The notes under the pieces were generated by a model. The model saw only the letters and a program-made list of their open reading frames with translations, ran no database searches and was not told the origin of the DNA. The translations under genes were made by a program, and so were the position numbers. Shown here piece by piece: positions 1 through 7,173 of a stretch of DNA of 20,182 bases (position 1 is its first letter; each line of letters starts with the position of its first letter). Origin of the DNA: Tychonema litorale BBK16 (GTDB taxonomy: Bacteria > Cyanobacteriota > Cyanobacteriia > Cyanobacteriales > Microcoleaceae); the NCBI RefSeq assembly GCF_021648855.1, contig NZ_JAKJHX010000017.1, positions 1 through 20,182 on the forward strand, given 5' to 3'.

Positions 1-193
1 TATCGCCGTCACCACCAAGGAGGCTGTCATTTCCTCCACCCCCACTGAGGTTGTCATTTCCTGCACCGCCGAGTAAGGTGTCGTTGCCATCTAAGCCTGC
101 GAGGGTGTCATTACCCTCAAGCCCTGAGATGTTGTCATTCTCAGGCCCGCCGGTGAGATTGTCATTTGTTGCCGATCCAGTCAATACTGCCAA
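1..193 (-). CDS. RTX (hemolysin-type calcium-binding) repeat protein, N-terminal part, truncated by window edge
   Basis: On the minus strand this frame encodes repeated nonapeptides of the GGxGxDxLx type (EGNDTLAGLD, DGNDTLLGGA, GGNDSLLGGD), which form the calcium-binding beta-roll of RTX proteins. Such proteins are usually exported by type I secretion and act outside the cell or at its surface. I place the start at a TTG (191-193), giving MAVLTGSATND. This matches the usual short lead-in of cyanobacterial RTX proteins, and an AGGA sequence lies 8 bases upstream. No ATG is available: the frame is closed by a TGA at 248-250 and has only TTG or CTG between. The rest of the protein, including any enzymatic domain and secretion signal, lies outside the window, so its specific function is unknown. 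The family call is secure; the start is less so. Confidence 0.8.
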   Translation of the reverse strand, partial: MAVLTGSATNDNLTGGPENDNISGLEGNDTLAGLDGNDTLLGGAGNDNLSGGGGNDSLLGGDGD

Positions 194-202
194 TGTCTTT
201 TT

Positions 203-221
203 CCTGTTTAGTGTAAACAGG
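203..221 (-). promoter_or_regulatory. Hairpin overlapping the ribosome binding site of the RTX gene
   Basis: CCTGTTTA and TAAACAGG form a perfect 8-bp inverted repeat with a 3-base loop. In the minus-strand transcript the second arm ends in CAGG, whose AGG is the first part of the AGGA ribosome binding site, 10 bases before the proposed TTG start. It could be a translational control hairpin or a dyad operator; the sequence alone does not decide. Confidence 0.4.
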
Positions 222-340
222 CGAGCGCTATTTTTGAGATAACCACCTCACCCTAATTACTTATCAGGACTTCTTTGCCAAAATTATGCGGTTTTCCAAA
301 AAACTTTTTTTATTTAAATTTTGTTTTATTTTGTGACTAA

Positions 341-511
341 AAGTGCTATGCTTACTATCCCCATGGTAATAGTATACTCGAAACTGTACCGATTTGCGAT
401 ACCGATGGTGATAATTATCTGTTGATTGCGATCGGCCCGAATAGCTCCGGGCGAGTTCATTTAACTACTGACTATTTAACAACCTTAACCCGATCGCCAT
501 CCTTGAGATAA
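341..511 (+). pseudogene. Possible remnant of a SMI1/KNR4 (SUKH)-like protein
   Basis: An open stretch on the plus strand, bounded by TAA at 338-340 and TAA at 509-511, has no start codon near its beginning. It reads ILETVPICDTDGDNYLLIAI followed by GPNSSGRVHLTTDYL. By eye this resembles the middle of SMI1/KNR4 (SUKH) domains: a hydrophobic strand, an Asp/Gly turn, a second strand, then a G-x-V strand. SUKH proteins include immunity proteins against contact-dependent toxins. The stretch is much shorter than a full domain of about 130 residues, and its last 40 bases overlap the 3' end of the efflux adaptor gene on the other strand. I treat it as a decayed fragment. The resemblance is weak and could be chance. 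Confidence 0.25.
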
Positions 512-2259
512 CCAGCCCCATCAACAACCACGCGATCGCCCACCTTCAAACCCTTTTTAATCTGTACCTGAGCCTTCCTCAAATCACCCACAGCCCCCCC
601 AGAAATTTCCCCAACTTGCACAGGTTGAGCCAGCACCTTATCCTCACCAACAAGCTTATAAACCACAGCACCGCCGTCAGATTGCGGTAAAATAGCCTTA
701 GCAGGAACTTTCAAACCTTGAGCAGTTGCCGTCGAAATCGATCCCCGCAGAAACATTCCCGATCGCAAAAACTCACTTTGAGGCAAATCAATCTTCACCG
801 TAGCTTGGCGATTTTGCGGATCAACCAGCGGCGAAATATCTCGCACAGTTCCTGCTAATTTAATCCGCTGATCAGAATCAGAAGTAATATTGACTGGTGT
901 TCCCGATCGCACCTGCGAAAGTTGAGTTTCCGGCACCTTCAATTGCAACTCCAGCTTGTTTCCCCGAATAATTGAAAACAATTTTTGATTTCCCGCAGAA
1001 ACATCCCCAACTCGACCAATTCTTTCAGCAATAGTGCCACTATCCGGCGCTCGAACCACAGTTTGTTCTAGTTGAATTTGTAACTGTTTGACTTGAGCAT
1101 CGTTACTGCGGACACCTGCCGCATTATTCCCCACATTTGCCCTCGCACTGCTGACACTCGATGCCGCCGTATTCACCTTAGCGCGAGCACTGCTCAGGGC
1201 CGCTCTGGCCGTACTGATATTAGCTTCCGCAGTAGCTACCTTAGCAACAGCCGATCGCACTTCTTCCGCTGCTTTATTTTGTTCTTCCAAAGCTTTATTC
1301 AAATCAGCCTTAGTTTTATTCAAATCTTGAACAGCAGTCAAACGTTCCGTCTTGCGCTTTTCCAAATCTTGCTGACTAATTACTCCCTGAGTCGCCAAAT
1401 CTTGAGTCCGATTTACTTCTCTTTGAGCTTGATCTAATTTAGCCTGAGCAGAAGCAATGCCCGCCTTAGCTTGCTCAACACCCGCCTTAGCTTGCTCAAC
1501 CCCAGCTTGAGCTTGCCCAACACCCGTCTTAGCTTGCGCTGTATCAGCAATGGCCTTTTCAACCCCAGCCTGGGCTTGAGCGACTCCTGCTTGGGCTTCT
1601 TGTTGCGCTGACTGAGCTTGTTGCACCTGAGCTTCGGCTTGTTCCACCGTAGAGTCAGCCGATTGTACTTTAGCAACAGCTTCGGCAATTTGCGATCGCA
1701 ACACCGAATCATCCAAAACCGCCATCACCTGACCTTTTTCTACCCGCGTCCCTTCCGCCACCAAAACCTGCTTAATCTGCAACCCATTGGCTTGCGGCAA
1801 CACCGGCAGCAAATCATAAGCCGCCACAGTACCCGTCGCTTCCAAAGCTTGAGCCACCTCGACAGACTCCACCTGTGCCACCGTCACAGTCTGAGAAGTC
1901 GGTGCTTGAGGCGCTAGCACTGTAGCTGCGGGACTGGCGCTTTTGCCCGAAACCAAGTACACGCCAGCCAGCGTTGCAGCCACCCCAATTCCCACACCCG
2001 CCAACATCGCCGGCCACCTAATGCCTTTTCGGTTGGGAACTTCGGTTTCTTCTCCTTCCCAAATTACTGATTCTTGCCCGTCCATTTCTGGAACTTCTAA
2101 AGGAATTTCGCGTTCATCTTCTGAGGAAGAGAATTCCCGGCGAGAGTCGTCTTTGACACCACTTTCAGGCACTTTCATCGCTTCATTGCTGTTGCGCCCG
2201 TTCTGTATTTGGTGAAGGGGTTGCGTTTCTTCCGCTTCTGAGATAACTTGATTTGTCAC
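472..2259 (-). CDS. HlyD/RND-type membrane fusion protein (efflux periplasmic adaptor subunit)
   Basis: This adaptor would link an inner-membrane transporter to an outer-membrane channel. In the 595-residue form, residues 1-80 are an acidic cytoplasmic tail and about 83-105 are one membrane helix. The first half of the lipoyl domain is near 150-187 (LLPVLPQANGLQIKQVLV). A very long Ala/Gln-rich coiled-coil hairpin spans about 187-400. The second lipoyl half follows (VVRAPDSGTIAERIGRVGD), then the beta-barrel and membrane-proximal domains. The start is the GTG at 2257-2259, because a perfect GGAGGA (2266-2271) lies 6 bases before it; an upstream GTG at 2272-2274 would put that site inside the coding region. 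The hairpin holds about nine tandem heptads of the AQAGVEQ kind. No RND pump, ABC ATPase or TolC gene is adjacent, so the partner is unknown. Confidence 0.9.
   Translation of the reverse strand: MTNQVISEAEETQPLHQIQNGRNSNEAMKVPESGVKDDSRREFSSSEDEREIPLEVPEMDGQESVIWEGEETEVPNRKGIRWPAMLAGVGIGVAATLAGVYLVSGKSASPAATVLAPQAPTSQTVTVAQVESVEVAQALEATGTVAAYDLLPVLPQANGLQIKQVLVAEGTRVEKGQVMAVLDDSVLRSQIAEAVAKVQSADSTVEQAEAQVQQAQSAQQEAQAGVAQAQAGVEKAIADTAQAKTGVGQAQAGVEQAKAGVEQAKAGIASAQAKLDQAQREVNRTQDLATQGVISQQDLEKRKTERLTAVQDLNKTKADLNKALEEQNKAAEEVRSAVAKVATAEANISTARAALSSARAKVNTAASSVSSARANVGNNAAGVRSNDAQVKQLQIQLEQTVVRAPDSGTIAERIGRVGDVSAGNQKLFSIIRGNKLELQLKVPETQLSQVRSGTPVNITSDSDQRIKLAGTVRDISPLVDPQNRQATVKIDLPQSEFLRSGMFLRGSISTATAQGLKVPAKAILPQSDGGAVVYKLVGEDKVLAQPVQVGEISGGAVGDLRKAQVQIKKGLKVGDRVVVDGAGYLKDGDRVKVVK
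1405..1593 (-). repeat. 21-bp tandem repeats encoding coiled-coil heptads
   Basis: Within the adaptor gene, about nine consecutive 21-bp units encode seven-residue repeats (AQAGVAQ, AQAGVEK, AKTGVGQ, AQAGVEQ, AKAGVEQ, AKAGIAS, AQAKLDQ). The central copies are almost identical at DNA level, which points to recent duplication within the gene. Each unit adds one heptad and keeps both frame and coiled-coil register. Confidence 0.8.
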
Positions 2260-2398
2260 TGTAGTTCCTCCCACGGGTGTGAGCCTTTGGTTTTTTTTAA
2301 TTGTAAAGAAAGATTGCGGTCTTAATGTCTATATCATTTTAACGGAGACGGTCAGCATTAGTGCGTCCTCCTTTTGGGTGACTATGGCGCATATCGTG

Positions 2399-2404
2399 TA
2401 TAAA
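2399..2404 (+). promoter_or_regulatory. Possible -10 element (TATAAA) upstream of the AI-2E family gene
   Basis: The divergent spacer 2260-2455 carries TATAAA at 2399-2404, with a weak -35-like TTGGGT at 2375-2380 (18-bp spacing). This is compatible with a sigma-70-type promoter for the plus-strand permease gene. The -35 match is poor and the call is tentative. Confidence 0.25.
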
Positions 2405-2455
2405 TCCCCATCCTAAAAACTTCTCGCTTTAACTGTCAACAGTCAACCATTTAAA

Positions 2456-3538
2456 ATGAATAGTATCTTTTCTCCCGTTCAACAGTTTCTAATTACTTGG
2501 TTGCTAGTGCTAGTAACGGGATGGTTTACCCTAACTGCTATCAATTATGTTGGCGAGCTGGTCAGCATTTTAGTAACGGCTGGATTACTTGCGTTTTTAT
2601 TGAACTATGCAGTAGTCAGACTGCAAGTATTTTTGCCACGAGGAGTAGCTGCGGCGCTGGTTTATCTAACTGCGGGTTTGTTATTAGTAGTAATTGGTCT
2701 AACTATTGTGCCACCAGTGTTCAGTCAAGCCAGACAGTTGGGGGTCAGATTCCCGGAATTGCTGGAGTCTGGGCGACAGCAGTTAGGTGAATTCCAGATT
2801 TGGAGTGCCGATCGCAATTTACCATTTAACGTAGAAATTTTGGAGCAGCAATTATCAGCTAAAGTGCAAGAACAGGTACAGGCGATCGCTGGAACCAGTC
2901 TAGGCTTAGTTGTCGGTACTGTCAACTGGTTTCTCGACTTAATTCTCATCCTAGTAATCTCATTTTATATGCTCCTAGACGGACAAAGAGTTTGGGGTGG
3001 TTTGACAAGTATTTTCGCCCCAGACATTCGCTATGTTTTAACCGAAACTTTGCAGCGAAATCTCCAGCGGTTTGTATCGGGACAGTTGGCGCTGGGACTA
3101 TTTATGGCGATCGCACTGACTCTCGCTTTTTGGTGGCTGCGAGTGCCATTTTTCCTATTATTTGCAGTATTTATCGGATTGACAGAAATCATTCCGTTTA
3201 TCGGTGCAACTTTGGGTATTGGAGCAGTTAGTATCATTGTAGCATTTATTGATTGGTGGCAGGCGCTGCAAGTCTTAGTAGTTGCGATCGCCCTTCAGCA
3301 AGTCAAGGACAATATAGTCGCCCCCAGGATCATGGGAAATCTCACCGGATTAAGCCCAGTAGTCATTTTCACCGCCTTGCTGTTAGGAGGTAGAGTCGGA
3401 GGATTGTTGGGAGTTATCCTGGCAATTCCGTTAACTGGGGTAGTAAAAAGTATAGTAGAAATTGTACTCAATCCCAAATTGCCACCACAAACCGGTTCAT
3501 TTTTCTACAATCCTTTTAAGGACGAAGAATTACAGTAG
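2456..3538 (+). CDS. AI-2E family transporter (PF01594, PerM/TqsA-like permease)
   Basis: This 360-residue polytopic inner-membrane protein belongs to the AI-2E/UPF0118 family, whose members export small molecules or exchange ions; the substrate here cannot be read from sequence. Hydrophobic helices lie near residues 10-50 and 60-85. A soluble stretch follows (about 90-145), then a second cluster of helices from about 150 to 340. Family signatures are ISFYMLLDGQR, IIPFIGATLG and DNIVAPRIMGNLTGLSP. The length is normal. ATG 2456 is the first start and has no clear Shine-Dalgarno sequence. The gene is divergent from the efflux adaptor. Its stop codon TAG (3536-3538) forms the first bases of a long heptamer repeat array. 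It need not be functionally tied to the ABC permease downstream, which is 211 bases away. Confidence 0.9.
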   Translation: MNSIFSPVQQFLITWLLVLVTGWFTLTAINYVGELVSILVTAGLLAFLLNYAVVRLQVFLPRGVAAALVYLTAGLLLVVIGLTIVPPVFSQARQLGVRFPELLESGRQQLGEFQIWSADRNLPFNVEILEQQLSAKVQEQVQAIAGTSLGLVVGTVNWFLDLILILVISFYMLLDGQRVWGGLTSIFAPDIRYVLTETLQRNLQRFVSGQLALGLFMAIALTLAFWWLRVPFFLLFAVFIGLTEIIPFIGATLGIGAVSIIVAFIDWWQALQVLVVAIALQQVKDNIVAPRIMGNLTGLSPVVIFTALLLGGRVGGLLGVILAIPLTGVVKSIVEIVLNPKLPPQTGSFFYNPFKDEELQ

Positions 3539-3690
3539 TCATTAGTCATTAGTCATTAGTCATTAGTCATTGGTCATTAGTCATTAGTCATTAGTCATTA
3601 GTCATTAGTCATTGGTCATTGGTCATTAGTCATTGGTCATTGGTCATTAGTCATTAGTCATTGGTCATTGGTCATTGGTCATTAGTCATT
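3536..3690. repeat. Heptamer tandem array, 22 copies of TAGTCAT/TGGTCAT
   Basis: Twenty-two uninterrupted 7-base units run from the stop codon of the AI-2E gene. The only variation is the second base, A or G, in the order AAAAA G AAAAA GG A GG AA GGG A. This is a short tandemly repeated repetitive (STRR) sequence of the kind known from filamentous cyanobacteria. There are no spacers, so it is not a CRISPR array. Confidence 0.95.
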
Positions 3691-3700
3691 GGGAATGACA

Positions 3701-3735
3701 ACAGTCAACAGTCAACAGTCAACAATCAACAGTCA
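3701..3735. repeat. Heptamer tandem array, 5 copies of ACAGTCA
   Basis: Five 7-base units (one is ACAATCA) lie 10 bases beyond the larger heptamer array and end 14 bases before the ABC permease start. The same motif occurs singly at about 2433-2446. The spacer 3539-3749 between the two transporter genes is therefore almost wholly heptamer repeat, with no recognisable promoter. Confidence 0.9.
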
Positions 3736-3749
3736 ACAAATTAAAACAT

Positions 3750-4820
3750 ATGAAATGGTGGCAAAAACTTAAACATAATCCTCTAGCTCAGTTTGGAGCA
3801 TTGCTGCTGTTGATTTTTTACACAGTAGCACTTTTAGCGGATTTTGTAGCACCTTACGACCCCTATGATTCTCAATTAAACGGTTCCTTATTGCCGCCGA
3901 CACAGATTCATTTGACAGCCCCTGATGGCAGATTTATTGGTCCCCACGTTTATCCGACCACCCAGGGGCCAGTGGATGCAAATACAGGCGATCGCCAAGT
4001 AATTGTAGACTCGCAAAAACCCAACTCTTTGGTTCTATTTGCGAAAGGTTCCCCCTATAAACTGTTCGGAATCGTGCCTTTAGATAGACACTTATTCGGA
4101 ACTGTTGGAGAAGCAAAAATTAACATTTTAGGCACTGATGAACAAGCTCGTGACCAATTCACTCGCTTAGTACATGGCAGCCGCATTAGCCTTAGCATCG
4201 GCTTAGTAGGAATAGCAATTTCTTTTCCTCTGGGATTGTTGATAGGAGGAATTTCAGGTTATTTTGGGAGTTGGATTGATAGTGTTTTAATGCGCTTCGT
4301 TGAAGTATTGATGACGATTCCAGGTCTTTATTTATTAGTAGCATTAGCAGCAATTCTGCCTCCGGGATTGACAAGCGCTCAGCGATTTATATTGATTGTG
4401 ATCATTACTTCATTTATCAGTTGGACTGGTTTGGCGCGGGTAATTCGCGGCCAGGTACTCTCAATCAAAGAGCGAGAATTTGTGCAAGCAGCGCGGGCAA
4501 TGGGTGCGAATCCACTTTATATTATTGTCCGCCATATATTGCCACAGACTGCAACTTACGTGATTATTTCTGCTACTTTATCGGTTCCTAGTTTTATTGT
4601 GGCGGAGTCTGTTTTGAGTTTGATTGGGCTGGGAATTCAACAGCCCGATCCTTCTTGGGGAAATTTGCTGTCGCTGTCTACTAATGCTTCAATTTTAGTG
4701 TTGCAACCTTGGTTAGTTTGGCCGCCAGCAACCTTGATTATTTTAACTGTGTTGGCGTTTAATTTATTGGGTGATGGGTTGCGGGATGCTCTCGATCCCA
4801 GAAGCGCTGACAGAAATTAA
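3750..4820 (+). CDS. ABC transporter permease, DppC/OppC family (peptide/nickel-type)
   Basis: This is one of the two membrane subunits of a dipeptide/oligopeptide-type ABC importer. Residues 1-30 (MKWWQKLKHNPLAQFGALLL) form the N-terminal OppC_N segment and first helix. A hydrophilic stretch of about 100 residues follows, with no helix. The BPD_transp_1 core begins near residue 140 (ISLSIGLVGIAISFPLG). The cytoplasmic EAA loop that docks on the ATPase is visible as EFVQAARAMGANPLYIIVRH. With 356 residues it is longer than the usual roughly 300, because of the insertion between helices 1 and 2. Its DppB, ATPase and binding-protein partners are absent from the window, so the subunit is encoded alone. 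The substrate is unknown. It converges on the patatin gene with a 17-base gap. Confidence 0.9.
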   Translation: MKWWQKLKHNPLAQFGALLLLIFYTVALLADFVAPYDPYDSQLNGSLLPPTQIHLTAPDGRFIGPHVYPTTQGPVDANTGDRQVIVDSQKPNSLVLFAKGSPYKLFGIVPLDRHLFGTVGEAKINILGTDEQARDQFTRLVHGSRISLSIGLVGIAISFPLGLLIGGISGYFGSWIDSVLMRFVEVLMTIPGLYLLVALAAILPPGLTSAQRFILIVIITSFISWTGLARVIRGQVLSIKEREFVQAARAMGANPLYIIVRHILPQTATYVIISATLSVPSFIVAESVLSLIGLGIQQPDPSWGNLLSLSTNASILVLQPWLVWPPATLIILTVLAFNLLGDGLRDALDPRSADRN

Positions 4821-4837
4821 GCTCAAATCTGTTTGTT

Positions 4838-5998
4838 TCAAAAGCGGGACAACAAAACATCCGCTAACTTGTTGAGCTTTTCATCCTCCTTCTGATTTGT
4901 CAAAAATGATTTCTCGATTTCTTGCTGAATTTCCAAAAGTATCTGCTGATTAGCATTAAAAGCTGGATAGTTTTTAGACAACGTCGGTTGAAAGCGGACA
5001 TATTGATCCGCATTCATTAATTGGTTGATGATGTAAATAATCCCATCCGATGAACCGTCCGCAAAAACATCAAGAATAGGAATACCATCTAAGGGGTTAA
5101 TCCATTCTCCTGCACCCCAAGTTTGTGATTCTGAAATGCCGATTCTTTTGACGCTTTGACCGGTACCGAGAGATGTGACTACAATATCTTTGATATCGAC
5201 TACGTTGCGCCAGGGGCTGGCAGGATTTTGCATCCATTTCGGATTGGCTGGTGGATTGTGATTCCAGCGTAAACGTTCTGCGATCGCACATAGTGCTGGA
5301 TTGCTGGCCACAAAGCCTCCGTCGATCAAAGGAATACCTCTGATATTGCCTGCTACGGGGATTTGATTGCCCTCTTCCTGCCAATTTTTCAGAAAGTCTG
5401 GGTTGGTCATGATGTGCGCGGGAAAGGCGACTGGTACGGCTGCGGACGATCGGCAAATTTCCCAAACAGGGACTTTTTCGTGGGCAATTTTGGTATTCTT
5501 GAAGATAACTGGTTGGCGATTATAAATGTCGTAACTCGTAATTAAAACTGGTTTTGGTAAGTCTTGAAATAGTAATGGTTTCGCTGGTACATTTTCAGGT
5601 TTGAGCGGCTTTGGTAATTTATCAAAATTGATTTCTCCTTGACCGAAAACTACCTGAAGTACCTGTTTCAAGCCTAAACCATCGTAGATTGGCTGAGTCG
5701 AAAAGCCGACTGCTAGGCGATTAATGAAACTTTTAAATACATTGTTGAAAGGTGGGAATATTTCTATTCCTCTTTCTAGGTAAAGTTTTTTAATGCGAGT
5801 TGCATCAATTCCTCTGGCTACAGAACAAGCTGTTAAGCTTCCCGCTGAGGTGCCTGCAATTAAGTCGAAATAGTCTCTCAGTTTTTTGTCGGGAGCTTTT
5901 TTTCTGAGTTTTTGTTCGAGTCGTTCTAAAATAATGGCTGATATTAAGCCACGCACACCGCCGCCGTCGCAGGAAAGTATGGAATAGGGTTTAGTCAT
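4838..5998 (-). CDS. Patatin-like phospholipase/acyl hydrolase
   Basis: Patatin-family enzymes cleave acyl chains from membrane lipids with a Ser-Asp dyad. All elements are present in this 386-residue form: the oxyanion DGGGVRG at 11-17, the nucleophile elbow GTSAGS with Ser51, and DGG with Asp226 in LIDGGFVASNPA. I chose ATG 5996-5998 (MTKPYSILSCDGGG), which begins just before the first strand. An upstream ATG at 6056-6058 would add 20 residues translated from the GATTTTG repeat and would overlap the preceding oxidoreductase gene. No Shine-Dalgarno is visible because the repeat occupies that position. It lies downstream of the oxidoreductase on the same strand, perhaps co-transcribed. Patatins also serve as effectors of some antiphage systems, but no nucleotide cyclase or sensor gene is adjacent, so a lipid-metabolism role is more likely. 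Confidence 0.88.
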   Translation of the reverse strand: MTKPYSILSCDGGGVRGLISAIILERLEQKLRKKAPDKKLRDYFDLIAGTSAGSLTACSVARGIDATRIKKLYLERGIEIFPPFNNVFKSFINRLAVGFSTQPIYDGLGLKQVLQVVFGQGEINFDKLPKPLKPENVPAKPLLFQDLPKPVLITSYDIYNRQPVIFKNTKIAHEKVPVWEICRSSAAVPVAFPAHIMTNPDFLKNWQEEGNQIPVAGNIRGIPLIDGGFVASNPALCAIAERLRWNHNPPANPKWMQNPASPWRNVVDIKDIVVTSLGTGQSVKRIGISESQTWGAGEWINPLDGIPILDVFADGSSDGIIYIINQLMNADQYVRFQPTLSKNYPAFNANQQILLEIQQEIEKSFLTNQKEDEKLNKLADVLLSRF

Positions 5999-6000
5999 TT

Positions 6001-6024
6001 GATTTTGGATTTTGGATTTTGGAT
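6001..6024. repeat. Heptamer repeat, 3 copies of GATTTTG
   Basis: Three exact 7-base units and a partial fourth lie between the oxidoreductase stop and the patatin start, directly abutting the chosen patatin start codon. It is another member of the heptamer repeat class seen elsewhere in the window. Confidence 0.8.
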
Positions 6025-6038
6025 TGAATATTTTAGAT

Positions 6039-7040
6039 TCAGGAAATCTGCAACACAATTTTACCTGTTACTGAACCGGTTTCTAGCAACTCGTGGGCTG
6101 CTTGGGCTTGTTCTAGGGGGAAAGTTTGGCTGACGTGAATTTTGAGCAAATTACGATCGCACAAATCAGCACATTGCTGCAAAATATGAGCCTGCTGTTG
6201 TTGTTCCTCTACCAAACCTTGCAGCATAGGTGTTAGCATTAGTTCCAAACTAATTCGTAGATTTCGCATTCTCGCGGCTTTCAAATTGCCCAAAGCTGGA
6301 TCTGGTTCCAAAATTGTTACCAAATCTCCATAAACCTTGATAGCCGGAACAGTTTGGTAAAAAGTTTCTCCTCCGACTGTATCGAAAGCTAAATCAACTC
6401 CTTTTCCCTCAGTCCAAGTCAAAATTTCATCGACAACATCGGAATTTTTATAGAAAATGACTTTATCTGCACCCAATTGTCGCACAAATTCGGCTTTGGA
6501 TTCGTCACTAACGGTAGTGCAGACATCAGCATTTTGTAATTTTGCCAACTGGATGGCGACGTGCCCGACACCGCCTGCGCCTGCTTGAACTAAAACTTTT
6601 TGTCCGGCAAGCAAGCGTCCGCGATCGTACAATGATTCCCATGCTGTAATTAAGACTAGCGGTGCCGCCGCCGCCTGAGCAAAACTTAAACTCGCAGGTT
6701 TGAGGGCGAGAAATTTCTCGTCTACAACGGCTAACTCGGCATAAGTGCCTGTTGGGCCACCTAAACCGCCGTTACAGAAAAAAACTTCGTCTCCAATTTT
6801 GAGGCTTTGTACGCCAGAACCTATACCTTCAACAACTCCAGCACCGTCGCACCCTAAGACGTGAGGGCTTAGATTCGGGTAAAAAGTACCTTTGCTCCGT
6901 AACTTAGTATCGATCGGATTTAACCCTGCCGATCGCAACCTTACCAAAACTTCGGTTTCTTTTTGTATAGTAGGGGCTGGGATGTCTTGCATTCTCAGCA
7001 CTTCTGGGCTTCCGGGAGTCTCAAAAACAATTGCTTTCAT
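6039..7040 (-). CDS. Zinc-independent quinone oxidoreductase / MDR-family NADPH-dependent reductase
   Basis: This 333-residue protein belongs to the medium-chain dehydrogenase/reductase superfamily, quinone oxidoreductase branch. These enzymes reduce quinones or alpha,beta-unsaturated carbonyls with NAD(P)H. The N-terminal GroES-like domain shows VRLRSAGLNPIDTKLR and HVLGCDGAGVVEGIG, with Asn-Pro-Ile-Asp replacing the catalytic zinc ligands of alcohol dehydrogenases. The Rossmann fold follows, with AGAGGVGHVAIQLAK near 153-167. The structural-zinc cysteine cluster is absent, and the length is typical. ATG 7038-7040 is followed by a standard MKAIVFETPGSPEVL start; no clear Shine-Dalgarno is present. 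It may be co-transcribed with the patatin gene, 40 bases downstream. The natural substrate is not predictable. Confidence 0.9.
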   Translation of the reverse strand: MKAIVFETPGSPEVLRMQDIPAPTIQKETEVLVRLRSAGLNPIDTKLRSKGTFYPNLSPHVLGCDGAGVVEGIGSGVQSLKIGDEVFFCNGGLGGPTGTYAELAVVDEKFLALKPASLSFAQAAAAPLVLITAWESLYDRGRLLAGQKVLVQAGAGGVGHVAIQLAKLQNADVCTTVSDESKAEFVRQLGADKVIFYKNSDVVDEILTWTEGKGVDLAFDTVGGETFYQTVPAIKVYGDLVTILEPDPALGNLKAARMRNLRISLELMLTPMLQGLVEEQQQQAHILQQCADLCDRNLLKIHVSQTFPLEQAQAAHELLETGSVTGKIVLQIS

Positions 7041-7173
7041 ATTTTGTTGTTAACTTTTAAAGAGTAGATACTTGCGATGATATCTTGCTGAGTTAGTGAA
7101 ATGCTGAGGATCAAAAAAACCAGACAGCTTGGTAGGCTGGTATTTATATGTTTTTGATAAACCTGATAACTAT

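Noticed and set aside
1093..2215. Several open frames on the plus strand, opposite the efflux adaptor
   Set aside because: They mirror the Ala/Gln-rich coding repeats of the adaptor, lack ribosome sites and resemble no protein. They are antisense shadows.
2275..2398. Regulatory RNA or riboswitch in the divergent spacer upstream of the AI-2E gene
   Set aside because: The GC-containing stretch around 2340-2395 shows no convincing long stem or known riboswitch core.
3536..3735. CRISPR-like repeat array
   Set aside because: Units are 7 bases long and directly adjacent with no spacers, and no cas genes are present. They are simple heptamer tandem repeats.
4838..5998. Patatin as effector of a CBASS-type antiphage system
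   Set aside because: No CD-NTase, sensor, ubiquitin-like or other accessory defence gene lies beside it. The neighbours are an oxidoreductase and an ABC permease.
5999..6058. Longer start of the patatin gene (ATG at 6058)
   Set aside because: The extra 20 residues would be translated from the GATTTTG repeat and the gene would overlap the oxidoreductase. The conserved fold begins right after the ATG at 5998.
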